A stretch of DNA of 64,000 nucleotides, from the NCBI GenBank assembly GCA_963711465.1, contig CAVQEG010000002.1, forward strand, positions 310,001-374,000, in the 5' to 3' direction. This document shows positions 20,059 to 28,789 of the stretch, piece by piece (position 1 is the first letter of the stretch; every line of letters begins with the position of its first letter). Under the pieces are notes generated by a model that did no database searches, had not been told where the DNA came from, and worked only from the letters and a program-made list of their open reading frames with translations. The position numbers and the translations under genes were made by a program. The DNA comes from CAVQEG01 sp963711465 (lineage in GTDB: Bacteria > Bacteroidota > Ignavibacteria > OLB7).

Positions 20059-20451
20059 TCAGACGAGGTTCTCGATCAACCGCTTCTCGCCCAGCTTTGA
20101 AAAGGCGACGACGATCGCCTGGCTGCCGTTGGAGGTAAGCTCCTTGGAGACGACCGTACCGACGTCGTCCCAGGTCTTGTGATAAATCGCGTCACCAATC
20201 GTGTAGATGCTCTTCGGCGAGTACGGAATGCAATCCTCGACCGATACATTCACTTCCCTGCTCGCCCTGCGTTCACCTTCGATGACCATCATGTCGATCT
20301 TCATCGTATGGTGGCATTTCGAACACTTGGCCCACCGCTTTCCATCCTCCTGCCCGTCTGCCTCGCCAACCAGCTCAAACTTCGTCGGCGTCACGCACAG
20401 CTCGCATAGATTCGACAACGTGATGTACTTGGACTGCTTGGCACGGGCCAT
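20059..20451 (-). CDS. Zinc-ribbon plus Tudor/SH3-like small protein
   Basis: A 130-residue protein. The N-terminal half has two cysteine pairs, CELC (residues about 16-19) and CSKC (about 43-46), the latter followed by HH: a likely zinc ribbon. The C-terminal half, YTIGDAIYHKTWDDVGTVV followed by AIVVAFSKLGEKRLIENL, has the pattern of a small SH3/Tudor barrel as found at the end of UvrD/PcrA helicases and in CarD-like proteins, which contact RNA polymerase or nucleic acid. I infer a nucleic-acid or RNA-polymerase-associated role, not proven. An AGGAG sequence precedes the ATG. It lies upstream of rpsU on the same strand and is divergent from the phosphatase gene. Confidence 0.65.
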   Translation of the reverse strand: MARAKQSKYITLSNLCELCVTPTKFELVGEADGQEDGKRWAKCSKCHHTMKIDMMVIEGERRASREVNVSVEDCIPYSPKSIYTIGDAIYHKTWDDVGTVVSKELTSNGSQAIVVAFSKLGEKRLIENLV

Positions 20452-20713
20452 AAGGAAACTCCTGCATGTTCAGTGGAATGCCTGATGACGGTAACCTCCA
20501 AGTTATCATATTTGGCGCTATCCGCAACAGGACGGGCAATGTGGTCGGCGTCGCCCCGTCTATGCACGTCTGTGCACGACGGGAGGACGCGCTTATTTAT
20601 CGACGAATTCAATCCCCAAAACGTGCGGCCGCGACATCGCCGACCCGGCGTGCCGTAGCCGCGACGTCCGAGCTCTCGTCACCGTCACTCTGACGCACCT
20701 TCCCCGGCGCTCC

Positions 20714-22990
20714 GTGAACGCAATCCGTTTCAGAATCGAACAGACCCTCGGTCGACTTCCGCGCCCGCCGCTGCGACCCGCCCTCGGCGTCGTGGCAGTC
20801 GCGTGGACGCTCCTGCTGGGATTCGACCTGCTGCGCGGCGATCTGAATCGGCTGACACCGGATGCATTCCATCCGGCGCGGCGCATCGTGATGCTGATCG
20901 CGCTCGTGCCGATGCTGTTGCGCATCGTCAACCCGGATCGCATCGATGACGACGCGCGCGCCTACCGGGTGTTCGTGCGCCTGACGGTCGTCCTTGGCAT
21001 CGCCTCGCTTGCCCTCCTGCTGGCGGGTATGCTCCCGTTCGCCTACTCCGCATCCGATGGACCCGACGGTCTCGGCTCCCTGATCATCGGACGCCTGGCG
21101 GGCCTGGTCACGCTGCTGGCCCTGCCGGTGCTGGCCGAGGGGACGTCGATGCTCTACAGGTATCGATCGCGTCACTCGACGCCTCTGCTGGCGGTCCTCT
21201 TCTCGCTGACGGTGATTGCAGCCGTCGCCGTCGGGCAGATTATCCCCGTCTCGGTCGAAGCCATGGCCGACGACCGGTACGTCGTTCTGCCGCTGATCAA
21301 TCTCATCGGCATCGTCGCCTTCGTCCGCTCGATCCGAAGCCGCTGGCTGATCAACCAGCGCAAGCGGCAGAAACTCTGGGTCCTCGCACTTTCGGCGGCC
21401 GGCATTACCACATCGATCATTCTGCTTGCGCTTCTTCACGGCACCAATACCGCGCGGGCCCTCGCCTCGTTCTTCCCCGGTCTGCTGGCGCTGTCGCTCT
21501 GTGTGGCGGTCGCAATGATCGTGACGCAATTGTGCGTCTTCTTCAACGCGCTGCTGAGCATCCCGACGGCCGAAGCGATCGACCGACGCAACAACGAGGT
21601 CGCGTCGCTGGTGAACCTGGCGCAGTTGCTGACACGTTCGTTCGATCCGCTGGAGCTGGTCGACACGTCGCTGTCGATCGCCCGCGAGGTGACCGGCAGC
21701 GCAGTGGCATGGATGCGGCTGCGTGATGCCGCCACCGCAGACGCCCATATCGTTCATGAGAGTACCAGGCACTTGGCAGACCCGGCCGCGCGCGCGGTCA
21801 TGGACGCTGTCGAATCGCGCGAGCGCCCGAGCCCGTCGCTCTGGACATCGAGACGCAGGCGGGTGTCGGTCGCCACGGCAATCGAGGTCACCGATCGATC
21901 CGGCCCCGCAGAGATCGTGATTCGCTCGGCAGCCGCCACACCGCTCCAGCTCGCCGGACGCACGATCGGCGTGCTGTACGTCGCAAAGTCCCGCCCGCAC
22001 GCCTTCGATTCCGAAGACGTCACGATCCTCGAGGCCGTTGCCGACCAGATCGCCCTGGCAATCGATCAGTCCCGTCTCATCCAGGAGTCGATGCAGCGGG
22101 AACGGCTCGAACAGGAGATGGTGATCGCGCGCGACGCGCAGCAGCGACTTCTGCCGCGACAGCTTCCGGAGAGCCCCTGCTTCCGTATCCACGCCGAATC
22201 CGTTCCGGCCAGCATCGTCGGCGGCGATTACTTCGATGTCGTCGGCTTCGAGGATGACTCGATCGGCGTGATCATCGCCGATGTATCCGGCAAGGGCGCC
22301 AGCGCGGCACTGTACATGAGCATGATCAAGGGAATCATTCAGGCGCTGAACCGGGCCTGCGCGTCGCCCCGCGAGCTGCTGTCGAAAATCAACGTCGCGC
22401 TCTACGGCAACATCGACCGCCGTCGCTTCGCGACGATGACATGCGCGCGGCTGGCACCCGTGGAACGCCGCATGTCGATCGCCCGCGCCGGTCACTGCCC
22501 CACATTGCTGGTGCGCGGCGGACGTGCCCACTACAGCCGCCCCGACGGCCTGGGGCTCGCCATCGCGCGGCCCGAAGTGTTCGATCGTATGCTCGACATC
22601 GACGAGGTCGACTTCGAACCGGGCGACGCCGCCATCTTCGTCAGCGACGGTATCCCCGAGGCGACCGATCCGGACGGGACCGAACTCGGATATGAGCGGC
22701 TGGCGGTGATGGCCCAGCGGGCGGTCGATCACGTCAATGCGCTCGTGGCTGAAACGCTCGACGGCTCCCCAGACGAGGTCGACACGCCGGAGGATGTCCG
22801 ACCGGAGCGCGACCTCGAGGGCGGCCGACGTGAAGCCGCCGCGGGAACCGACGTCGAAGCCGCTGAAGCCGCCCTCGACGCGCGAAGCGCCCTTGCGATC
22901 CGCGATGCAATGTTTGAGGAAATTTCTACGTTTACCAGAGGCGTGCCCCCTTCCGACGACAGCACCATCGTCGTTGTCCACTGGAGATGA
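20714..22990 (+). CDS. Membrane GAF-domain SpoIIE-type (PPM) serine phosphatase
   Basis: A 758-residue partner-switching phosphatase of the RsbU/SpoIIE type. The first 280 residues hold about seven to eight hydrophobic segments (for example LVTLLALPVLAEG and FFPGLLALSLCVAVAMIVTQL), making a membrane sensor part. A GAF domain follows (about residues 295-450, ending TIGVLYVAKSRPHAF...EAVADQIALAID), then a linker helix QEMVIARDAQQRLLPRQLP and the PP2C-type catalytic domain. That domain carries the metal-binding aspartates in VGGDYFDV and IADVSGKGASAALYM and the late ISDGIPEA-like segment IFVSDGIPEATD. The predicted start is GTG at 20714. It is followed by STAS and RsbW-like genes, so its likely substrate is the phosphorylated STAS protein. 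Confidence 0.88.
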   Translation: MNAIRFRIEQTLGRLPRPPLRPALGVVAVAWTLLLGFDLLRGDLNRLTPDAFHPARRIVMLIALVPMLLRIVNPDRIDDDARAYRVFVRLTVVLGIASLALLLAGMLPFAYSASDGPDGLGSLIIGRLAGLVTLLALPVLAEGTSMLYRYRSRHSTPLLAVLFSLTVIAAVAVGQIIPVSVEAMADDRYVVLPLINLIGIVAFVRSIRSRWLINQRKRQKLWVLALSAAGITTSIILLALLHGTNTARALASFFPGLLALSLCVAVAMIVTQLCVFFNALLSIPTAEAIDRRNNEVASLVNLAQLLTRSFDPLELVDTSLSIAREVTGSAVAWMRLRDAATADAHIVHESTRHLADPAARAVMDAVESRERPSPSLWTSRRRRVSVATAIEVTDRSGPAEIVIRSAAATPLQLAGRTIGVLYVAKSRPHAFDSEDVTILEAVADQIALAIDQSRLIQESMQRERLEQEMVIARDAQQRLLPRQLPESPCFRIHAESVPASIVGGDYFDVVGFEDDSIGVIIADVSGKGASAALYMSMIKGIIQALNRACASPRELLSKINVALYGNIDRRRFATMTCARLAPVERRMSIARAGHCPTLLVRGGRAHYSRPDGLGLAIARPEVFDRMLDIDEVDFEPGDAAIFVSDGIPEATDPDGTELGYERLAVMAQRAVDHVNALVAETLDGSPDEVDTPEDVRPERDLEGGRREAAAGTDVEAAEAALDARSALAIRDAMFEEISTFTRGVPPSDDSTIVVVHWR

Positions 22991-23109
22991 CACCCGTCGC
23001 TTCAACCGCACGATTCCGATTCTACCACTACCCTGGAACCCGACTGTCCGCCAATGCGGACGTGGGTGCAACCCGGTCGATCCGACCGCAGTATTCCCAC
23101 TGTCTTCCG

Positions 23110-23475
23110 ATGAATGAGTTCACGATATCGCTACGCCAGAATCCCCCTGCCGAGGTCGTCGACCTCGTCGGCTTCCTCGATGCACACACCGCTCCGCAGC
23201 TGGAGGATACGTTCCGCGGTCTGATCGATGAGAACCGATACAACATCATCGTCAACTTCCGCGATCTCACCTATATCTCCAGCGCCGGCCTCGGCGTGTT
23301 CATGGCCTTCATCGAGGACGTTCGCGGGAACAACGGCGACATCAAACTGGTCGGCATGTCCCCCAAGGTCTACAACGTGTTCGACCTCCTTGGCTTTCCC
23401 ACGCTCTACGAGATCTACGACGACGAGCAGCAGGCCCGACAGAAGTTCGCCGAACGCGTGTCCAACGCCGACTAG
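23110..23475 (+). CDS. STAS-domain anti-sigma factor antagonist
   Basis: A 121-residue single-domain STAS protein (anti-anti-sigma factor). The start is ATG at 23110 (MNEFTISLRQ); an open frame upstream is not protein-like. The core LVGFLDAHTAPQLEDTF leads to the phosphorylation-site loop LTYISSAGLGVFMAF, with Ser-Ser before Ala-Gly-Leu-Gly as in SpoIIAA/RsbV. In such systems the unphosphorylated form binds the kinase/anti-sigma protein and frees its target. It lies between the phosphatase and the RsbW-like kinase genes, a textbook partner-switching order. Confidence 0.9.
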   Translation: MNEFTISLRQNPPAEVVDLVGFLDAHTAPQLEDTFRGLIDENRYNIIVNFRDLTYISSAGLGVFMAFIEDVRGNNGDIKLVGMSPKVYNVFDLLGFPTLYEIYDDEQQARQKFAERVSNAD

Positions 23476-23479
23476 CACC

Positions 23480-23923
23480 ATGCACGACAACGCGGAATAC
23501 ACGCTGCGAATCCATCAGGTCGTTCCAAGCCGGACCGATGAGCTTCATCACATCCGAACCGTGGTGGAGTCCGAAGCGCTGCGATTCGGGTTCGATGAGG
23601 ACACCTCCTATCGACTCGCCCTGGCCGTCGATGAAGCGTGCACCAACATCATCAAGCACTCCTACAAGGGCGACCCCACGCGCGAGTTCAACCTCGATAT
23701 CTCCACCTCCGACGACCGCTTCCTCATCGTCCTTACCGACCAGGGCTGCGGCTTCACTCCCGACCGCTCGATCAAGTTCGATATGCAACGGTACTTCGAG
23801 CGCATGCGCCGCGGCGGACTCGGACTGCATATCATCAAGCTCGTCATGGACGACGTCGACTACGATGTCACCGCGCGCCATACCAACCGACTGCGCATGG
23901 TGAAATTCAAACCGGGAGCCTGA
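23480..23923 (+). CDS. RsbW-like ATP-binding anti-sigma factor / serine kinase
   Basis: A 147-residue HATPase_c protein of the RsbW/SpoIIAB kind, which phosphorylates STAS partners and sequesters a target regulator. The N-box LALAVDEACTNIIKHSYKG and the G1-like segment VLTDQGCGFTPD are clear. A G2-like GGLGLHIIKLVMD completes the ATP lid. It starts at ATG 23480, four bases after the STAS stop, so the genes are coupled. No sigma factor gene is nearby, so the final target of the switch is not in the window. Confidence 0.9.
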   Translation: MHDNAEYTLRIHQVVPSRTDELHHIRTVVESEALRFGFDEDTSYRLALAVDEACTNIIKHSYKGDPTREFNLDISTSDDRFLIVLTDQGCGFTPDRSIKFDMQRYFERMRRGGLGLHIIKLVMDDVDYDVTARHTNRLRMVKFKPGA

Positions 23924-24191
23924 CACAGTCCGGGAGTTCAGCCCCCACGACTGCCGGTTCACACCGGCCGCCTTCGCCGCCCACCCACCTCCACGCCGCC
24001 ACCGTTTCCCGCTACGATTGTTTGGCGCAACGACTCATTTGCCGCGCTTGACACAAGTCATGGACTGCCGGATGGATTAGCCGCAAGTTGCATCTGTCGG
24101 CCGAGTGAAAATCGCGGAGCCGCATGCTGGCACATCTGTTGTGACCACCGTGAATACAACTTTGCGAATCAAAGCGGAGGTAGAGAAGATT

Positions 24192-26243
24192 ATGAGGCTA
24201 GCAAAGCGAACTCTGCAGTCATCTCTTCTGATGACTTTTCTGTTACTGGGCCTCTTCGTGAATACGACAATGGCCCAGGATGCAGATGACAACGTCCAGA
24301 ACGGAACCGTTGTGGACAACGACACATGGGACGGTGCGCCGGTACGCCTCGGCGTCTTCGGCGGACTCAACGGCAACATCGTCGGAGCCGGCGCCCAGCA
24401 GCTGAATCTCATCGGTACGCAGGGCAACGGAACCCTCTTCGACACACCGAACAACGACGGAACAGTCAACACCATCGACGGTACCGCTCTCGGGTACTAC
24501 TTCGGTGGCATGTTCGAATACAACAGCGGTGGTCTGCTCGGTGCGCAGCTGCGTGCCTCGGTCGACGATCGTCGTGTTCATTTCAACAACTGGGACCTGA
24601 CCGATCCGGCCGCCGAGCCGCGCTTCTCAGCGCGGATGACGTATCTGTCGGTCGAGCCGATGCTGCGCGTCAACCTCGGCAACCCGGACTTCCACCTGAC
24701 GGCAGGACCGCTGCTGTCGTGGCTCATCAACGCTTCGTACGACTATACACCGGGTCGCGATGAGACGACGCCGGCCATCTCGGGTCAGAAGCTCAACGAT
24801 GCGAAGAGCTTCGCCTATGGCGTCAGCGGCGGACTTGGCTACGACATCATGCTCAATGACGATCCCCAGAGCTCCACGCGCTGGTACCTGACGCCGTTCG
24901 CCGAGGCGAGCTACATGCTCGACCAGGTGAAGTCGGACTACCCGCAGCTCCAGGATCGCAACGACGTGTGGGTGACGACCACCATCCGCGGTGGTCTGCA
25001 GCTGAAATTCGGTATGGGTGCCGAGACCGCACCCGAGCCGGTCGTCGTCACCGAGACGCACCCGGCAATTACGCTTGCCGTGCGCGCCCCGTCGACCATC
25101 GTGACACAGCGTGAGATGCGGGAGTACTTCCCCATCCGGAACTACATGTTCTTCGACAAGGGTCAGACCTCGATTCCGAACGAGTACGTGCAGCTCTCGC
25201 CGAGCGCCGCTCAGTCGTTCGCCGATTCGAATCTGCTGAACCCGCCTGCAACGGGCGATCTCGCCGATGTCTCCTCCAACCGGAGCAGTCGGCAGATGAC
25301 CGTCTACTACAACATCATGAACGTCGTGGGCTCGCGGATGCAGGACAATCCGGGTGCGACGATCAGTCTCGTCGGATCGGCTCCGGTCGCCAACGATGCC
25401 CGGCTGATGGCCGGTAACGTGCGTGACTATCTGGTCAATACGTTCGGCATCGATCCTTCCCGGATCAACGTCAGCGCCCAGACGCGGCCGCCCCATCCGT
25501 CGGGTGATGCGTCCACGCCGAAGGAGGACCTCGATCTCGTCGCTCAGGAGAACGACCGCGTCGAGATCCAGTCGGATGATCCCGCGATCCTCAAGCCGGT
25601 GGAAATTCGCTCGATGCAGTCGGCTGCCGCCGACAACGATGTCACGCTCAGTGTCAACACCGTGACCCAAACGCCGATCGACAGCTGGACCGTCCATGTG
25701 ACCGGTAACGGATTCGATCGCACCTACGGCCCCTACCAGGGCTCGATGACCGAGACGAAGCTCGCCGGTGAGCCCATCCTCGGTACCAACAGCAGCGGTA
25801 CCTATACCGCAACCGTGACCGCCCGGACGACCAGTGGTGAGACCGTCTCGCAGACGGAGAACTTCCAGCTCGCGCGTCTGGCCGAGCCGCCGGTCACCGA
25901 CCATCGGTTCTCCATCCTCTACGAGTTCAACCAGTCGACGACGCTCGACATGTACGAGGACTTCCTGCGTAACACCGTTGCGCCGCAGGTCCCCGCCAAT
26001 GCCACCGTCGTGATCCACGGCCATACCGACGTCGTCGGAACCGAGGATCGCAACCTGAAACTCTCGGAGGATCGCGCCCAGAGCGCACTGAACGTGCTCA
26101 AGACCGCGCTGGCCGGGAAGAACGTGACGTTCGACAGCTATGGATTCGGCGAGACACCGATGCGCGCCCCGTTCGGTAACGACAGCCCCGAGGGCCGTTA
26201 CTACAACCGGACGGTCGTCATCGAGGTCGTCCCGAGTTCGTAA
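24192..26243 (+). CDS. OmpA family outer-membrane protein
   Basis: A 683-residue exported protein from ATG 24192, preceded by GGAGG. The signal peptide (MRLAKRTLQSSLLMTFLLLG to about residue 28, ending MAQ) is followed by a beta-barrel-like region of about 300 residues with repeated short strands (for example LGVFGGLNGNIVGAGAQQL and FAYGVSGGLGYDIML). The C-terminus is an OmpA-like peptidoglycan-binding domain, with FNQSTTLDMYEDFL, VVIHGHTDVVGTEDRNLKLSEDRA and FGETPMRAPFGNDSPEGRYYNRTVVIEV, which normally anchors the protein to peptidoglycan. A more diverged related region in the middle (YFPIRNYMFFDKGQTSIPNEY and INVSAQTRP) suggests a duplicated domain. A strong terminator follows. Confidence 0.85.
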   Translation: MRLAKRTLQSSLLMTFLLLGLFVNTTMAQDADDNVQNGTVVDNDTWDGAPVRLGVFGGLNGNIVGAGAQQLNLIGTQGNGTLFDTPNNDGTVNTIDGTALGYYFGGMFEYNSGGLLGAQLRASVDDRRVHFNNWDLTDPAAEPRFSARMTYLSVEPMLRVNLGNPDFHLTAGPLLSWLINASYDYTPGRDETTPAISGQKLNDAKSFAYGVSGGLGYDIMLNDDPQSSTRWYLTPFAEASYMLDQVKSDYPQLQDRNDVWVTTTIRGGLQLKFGMGAETAPEPVVVTETHPAITLAVRAPSTIVTQREMREYFPIRNYMFFDKGQTSIPNEYVQLSPSAAQSFADSNLLNPPATGDLADVSSNRSSRQMTVYYNIMNVVGSRMQDNPGATISLVGSAPVANDARLMAGNVRDYLVNTFGIDPSRINVSAQTRPPHPSGDASTPKEDLDLVAQENDRVEIQSDDPAILKPVEIRSMQSAAADNDVTLSVNTVTQTPIDSWTVHVTGNGFDRTYGPYQGSMTETKLAGEPILGTNSSGTYTATVTARTTSGETVSQTENFQLARLAEPPVTDHRFSILYEFNQSTTLDMYEDFLRNTVAPQVPANATVVIHGHTDVVGTEDRNLKLSEDRAQSALNVLKTALAGKNVTFDSYGFGETPMRAPFGNDSPEGRYYNRTVVIEVVPSS

Positions 26244-26275
26244 TCGCCGACGTCGCAACGCACCGCGATGTACCC

Positions 26276-26311
26276 ACGAGGGCCGCTCCCGCAGGAGCGG
26301 CCCTCGTTTCG
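26276..26311 (+). terminator. Intrinsic terminator of the OmpA-family gene
   Basis: A perfect 14-bp stem, ACGAGGGCCGCTCC with its complement around a CGCA loop, followed by TTCGTTTC, 32 bp after the stop codon. Confidence 0.85.
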
Positions 26312-26338
26312 TTTCGCCTCCGAATTCCTGCATGCCCC

Positions 26339-26932
26339 TCAGCCGCCCTGCCCGCCAAGAACCGCACGTACGGTGCGAACCCGTCGTCTGGCGACCGGCA
26401 GGCGCGTTCCGTCATGCCGCACCACCGCGTACGTCCCCGCAAACCACGGTACCAGCGATCCGATCTGGTCCGTGTTGACGATGAATGAGCGGTGAATGCG
26501 CAGGAACCGCCGCCAGTCCAGCCGCTGCTCGAGCACCTCGAGCGTGAATCACACCGGATGCGGCACCCCGTCGACGTACGCCGACACCGTCTTGTCCGCC
26601 GCCTCGAACCACGCCACACGGTCGGTCGACACCACTTCGAAATGGCGCCCCCGGGCGCGTGATCATTCGCTCCAGCACATGCCCTCCGGCCGGAGCCGTC
26701 GCCGCCACGTTCGACTCCTCGTCTGCACCTCGTCGATCCCATTCGAGAATTCGCTCGAGCGTGCGGTTGAGTCGCGACAGTCGAACGGACGCTCCCGCTC
26801 GATCAGCGCGATCGCCTCCTGACCCGATGCACACTCGTCGATCACGTCGACTGCAACGTCGGCGTCGGCACGCAGCATCCGCAGCCGCGCGCGGGCGAGC
26901 GGCTCGTCGTCAACGATCACGCACCGCTTCGT
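26339..26932 (-). pseudogene. Broken LytTR-type response regulator
   Basis: The remains of a LytR/AlgR-type response regulator are spread over different frames. The receiver start (KRCVIVDDEPLARARLRML) has ACG at 26930-26932 where an ATG would be expected. It runs to ERERPFD near 26782 and then jumps frame to RLNRTLERILEWDR, so the centre of the receiver domain, including the phospho-aspartate, is deleted. The LytTR DNA-binding domain resumes in a third frame (FEVVSTDRVAWFEAADKTV). A TGA at 26549-26551 interrupts it before FTLEVLEQRLDWRRFLRIHRSFIVN. It cannot make a working regulator. No cognate histidine kinase is adjacent. Confidence 0.75.
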
Positions 26933-26940
26933 GGCGCGTG

Positions 26941-27351
26941 AACCGAACTCGTGCCGCAGTCGATTCCTGCCTCGCCTCCGTTCCGGGCGCGATCCCGAAG
27001 CTGGTGGCGCTGCGCGATCTGACCGCCGCGGAACGCGATCAACGCGCAGGTCAGCTCCCGACGGACCACCCCGTGTGGTCACTGGAGTGGTCCGACGATG
27101 AACTGCACATGCAGTGCTGGGTCTCCTCCACCACCGGTGACGTCGTCCGGTCGCCCGCCGTCACCGATCCGGGCCGTGTGAGGGTCGAACTCTTCGATGT
27201 CCGCGGTGAACGCGTTGCGGTTGGAAGGGTGGTTTCGAATTCGGCCGATGGTCTCACCGCCCGCATCGATACCGGTGCGTACCTGGTACGAATTCGATCG
27301 GATCGGTGGAGCGCGTCGGACACGTGGGTGAAACTGCCTCACCAGCGATAG
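26941..27351 (+). pseudogene. 3' remnant of a T9SS-exported protein (sorting domain only)
   Basis: An open frame with no credible start ends in a domain like the type IX secretion C-terminal sorting signal: VRVELFDVRGERVAVGRVV, then IDTGAYLVRIRSD and a closing WVKLPHQR. In intact genes this domain ends a long secreted protein; here only about 130 residues remain, butted against the broken response regulator. I read it as the 3' end of a deleted gene. It overlaps by 13 bp the end of the convergent beta-barrel gene. Confidence 0.5.
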
Positions 27352-28124
27352 CCGACGCCGAGCAGGAGTGAAATGTGGTCGACGGTGAAATCGTTGTCGC
27401 CGACGGCGTCGTCGGAGAAGACGTCGTTGAGCGCAAGTGCATACGAGGCTTCGGCCAGCAGTTCCAGATGCGTCGCCGGCGCGAATCGGATTCCCGCCCC
27501 CAGCCGCGCGTCCAGCGGCGTGGCCAGTGGCGTGGTGTTGTCGAAGCTGCCCACCGCCTGCGATGCCGATCCATCCGGCGCAAATGCCGTCGTCTCCAGC
27601 CGATTGGCCAGTGTGATCACCGTCCCCTCGATGAGCCCGTTCACGTAGATCGTGCGCAATCCCGCCGAGGCGAACGACGCCCCGTCGGAGTAGATGGATA
27701 CTTCGAGTCCCAGCGCCGCCTGCCAGGTCTGAACCTCGAATCTGGTCGGTAGCCGCGTCGCGTCTCCGGCATAGCGGGCGACCCAGTAGAGCGTGCCCGT
27801 TCGCAGCGCGAGCGCGAATCGATCGGACATGGGCACGACCGCCGCAAGCGAGAATCGCCCCCCGGTTCCCGTTCGGGCCAGCTCCGGCCCCACCGTGCCC
27901 GACCCGCTTCGTTCCACCGTATCCTCTCCCACGATCACGCTCGGGAACGAACCCCTCGGATTGCTCAGGACCACGCCGCCGCACACGCCGAAGAAGACTC
28001 CGAGCGGATTCGCCGAGTCCGCCATGACCAGCGCGCGATCCGGCGTGTAGGTCTGCGCCCGAAGTACAGGCGCCGCCGCCAGGAGGACCACCGCAAGCAC
28101 CATCAGCCGCTTTGGAAGCATCAC
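27339..28124 (-). CDS. Predicted outer-membrane beta-barrel protein
   Basis: A 261-residue protein with a clear signal peptide (MMLPKRLMVLAVVLLAAAPVLRAQ) and a mature part rich in alternating hydrophobic strands. It ends in LLLGVGYRW, an aromatic C-terminal strand as in outer-membrane barrels. Visible strand-like segments include RFSLAAVVPMSDRFALALRTG and HLELLAEASYALALND. No family is recognised. Its ATG overlaps the stop of the upstream lipoprotein gene by four bases, so it is the last gene of the gatB-lipoprotein-barrel operon. Confidence 0.7.
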   Translation of the reverse strand: MMLPKRLMVLAVVLLAAAPVLRAQTYTPDRALVMADSANPLGVFFGVCGGVVLSNPRGSFPSVIVGEDTVERSGSGTVGPELARTGTGGRFSLAAVVPMSDRFALALRTGTLYWVARYAGDATRLPTRFEVQTWQAALGLEVSIYSDGASFASAGLRTIYVNGLIEGTVITLANRLETTAFAPDGSASQAVGSFDNTTPLATPLDARLGAGIRFAPATHLELLAEASYALALNDVFSDDAVGDNDFTVDHISLLLGVGYRW

Positions 28125-28789
28125 TCCACCCTCAGCGGTTTGGTGACGCCGGCACCGTCGAGCGTGTCGTCGCCGCCGAAGTACGAATCGTCGAGCTCCA
28201 GGTGGGCGTCGCCCGAATCACTGCGGGAGAAGCGCCAGTCCCGCGATGTACTCAGCGACTGCAGCACCACGTTCGACGAGGAATTCCAGTAGAAATACGG
28301 AGCGTGCGTGAGCTCACTGAGACTGTTGGGTGGAATCACGTAGTTGGTCGACCGCTCGTCGTCTTCCCCTTCGTTGACGATCAGTCGCAGACGCTCGAAC
28401 GTGAAGTTCGATATGCGGGGTGTGAAGATGGTCTGCTCCGGCGCACCGTTGTCGATGCGGTACTGCTCATCGACCCTGTACTGGATGCCGAGGTTCACCA
28501 TCGGCTCCTCGCTCCACTTGCGCCCCTGGTCGTCCTCCGGCGCGATCACGCGCCACGAGTGCCGCACCGGCCCGCGATGCCCGATCGGATAGATGCGCGT
28601 CGTGCCCGCAGCCAGCGTATCGATCACCAGCCCGTTGCGGATGATCGCCACCGGCGTGCGCAGTCGATTGACGAACGTCGTCGACTCGAGTACGACGTCG
28701 AACACCACCGGTGCGCTGACGTCCTCCACACAGCCGGCCAGCACCAGCAGCGTCAGCGTGAGCAGCAGCGCCCGCGGTGAGTCCCTCAT
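28121..28789 (-). CDS. Predicted lipoprotein of unknown function
   Basis: A 222-residue protein whose N-terminus MRDSPRALLLTLTLLVLAGC is a lipoprotein signal with lipobox LAGC (modified Cys20). The mature part resembles a beta-sandwich (FVNRLRTPVAIIRNGLVIDTL; IYPIGHRGPVRHSWRV) with no recognised domain name. It is sandwiched with ATGA overlaps between gatB (upstream) and the beta-barrel gene (downstream). The two envelope genes may therefore form a partnered outer-membrane pair carried behind a housekeeping gene. Confidence 0.75.
   Translation of the reverse strand: MRDSPRALLLTLTLLVLAGCVEDVSAPVVFDVVLESTTFVNRLRTPVAIIRNGLVIDTLAAGTTRIYPIGHRGPVRHSWRVIAPEDDQGRKWSEEPMVNLGIQYRVDEQYRIDNGAPEQTIFTPRISNFTFERLRLIVNEGEDDERSTNYVIPPNSLSELTHAPYFYWNSSSNVVLQSLSTSRDWRFSRSDSGDAHLELDDSYFGGDDTLDGAGVTKPLRVE

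Noticed and set aside
20609..23071. An 820-codon open frame on the minus strand opposite the phosphatase gene
   Set aside because: Antisense shadow rich in Arg, Asp and His without any recognisable motif; the phosphatase, GAF and membrane segments are clear on the plus strand.
24627..26333. A 568-codon open frame opposite the OmpA-family gene
   Set aside because: Shadow frame with Arg/His-rich composition; it also runs across the terminator of the true gene.
27079..27984. A 301-codon minus-strand frame overlapping the beta-barrel gene
   Set aside because: A Gly/Arg-rich out-of-frame shadow of the barrel gene, without signal peptide or motif.
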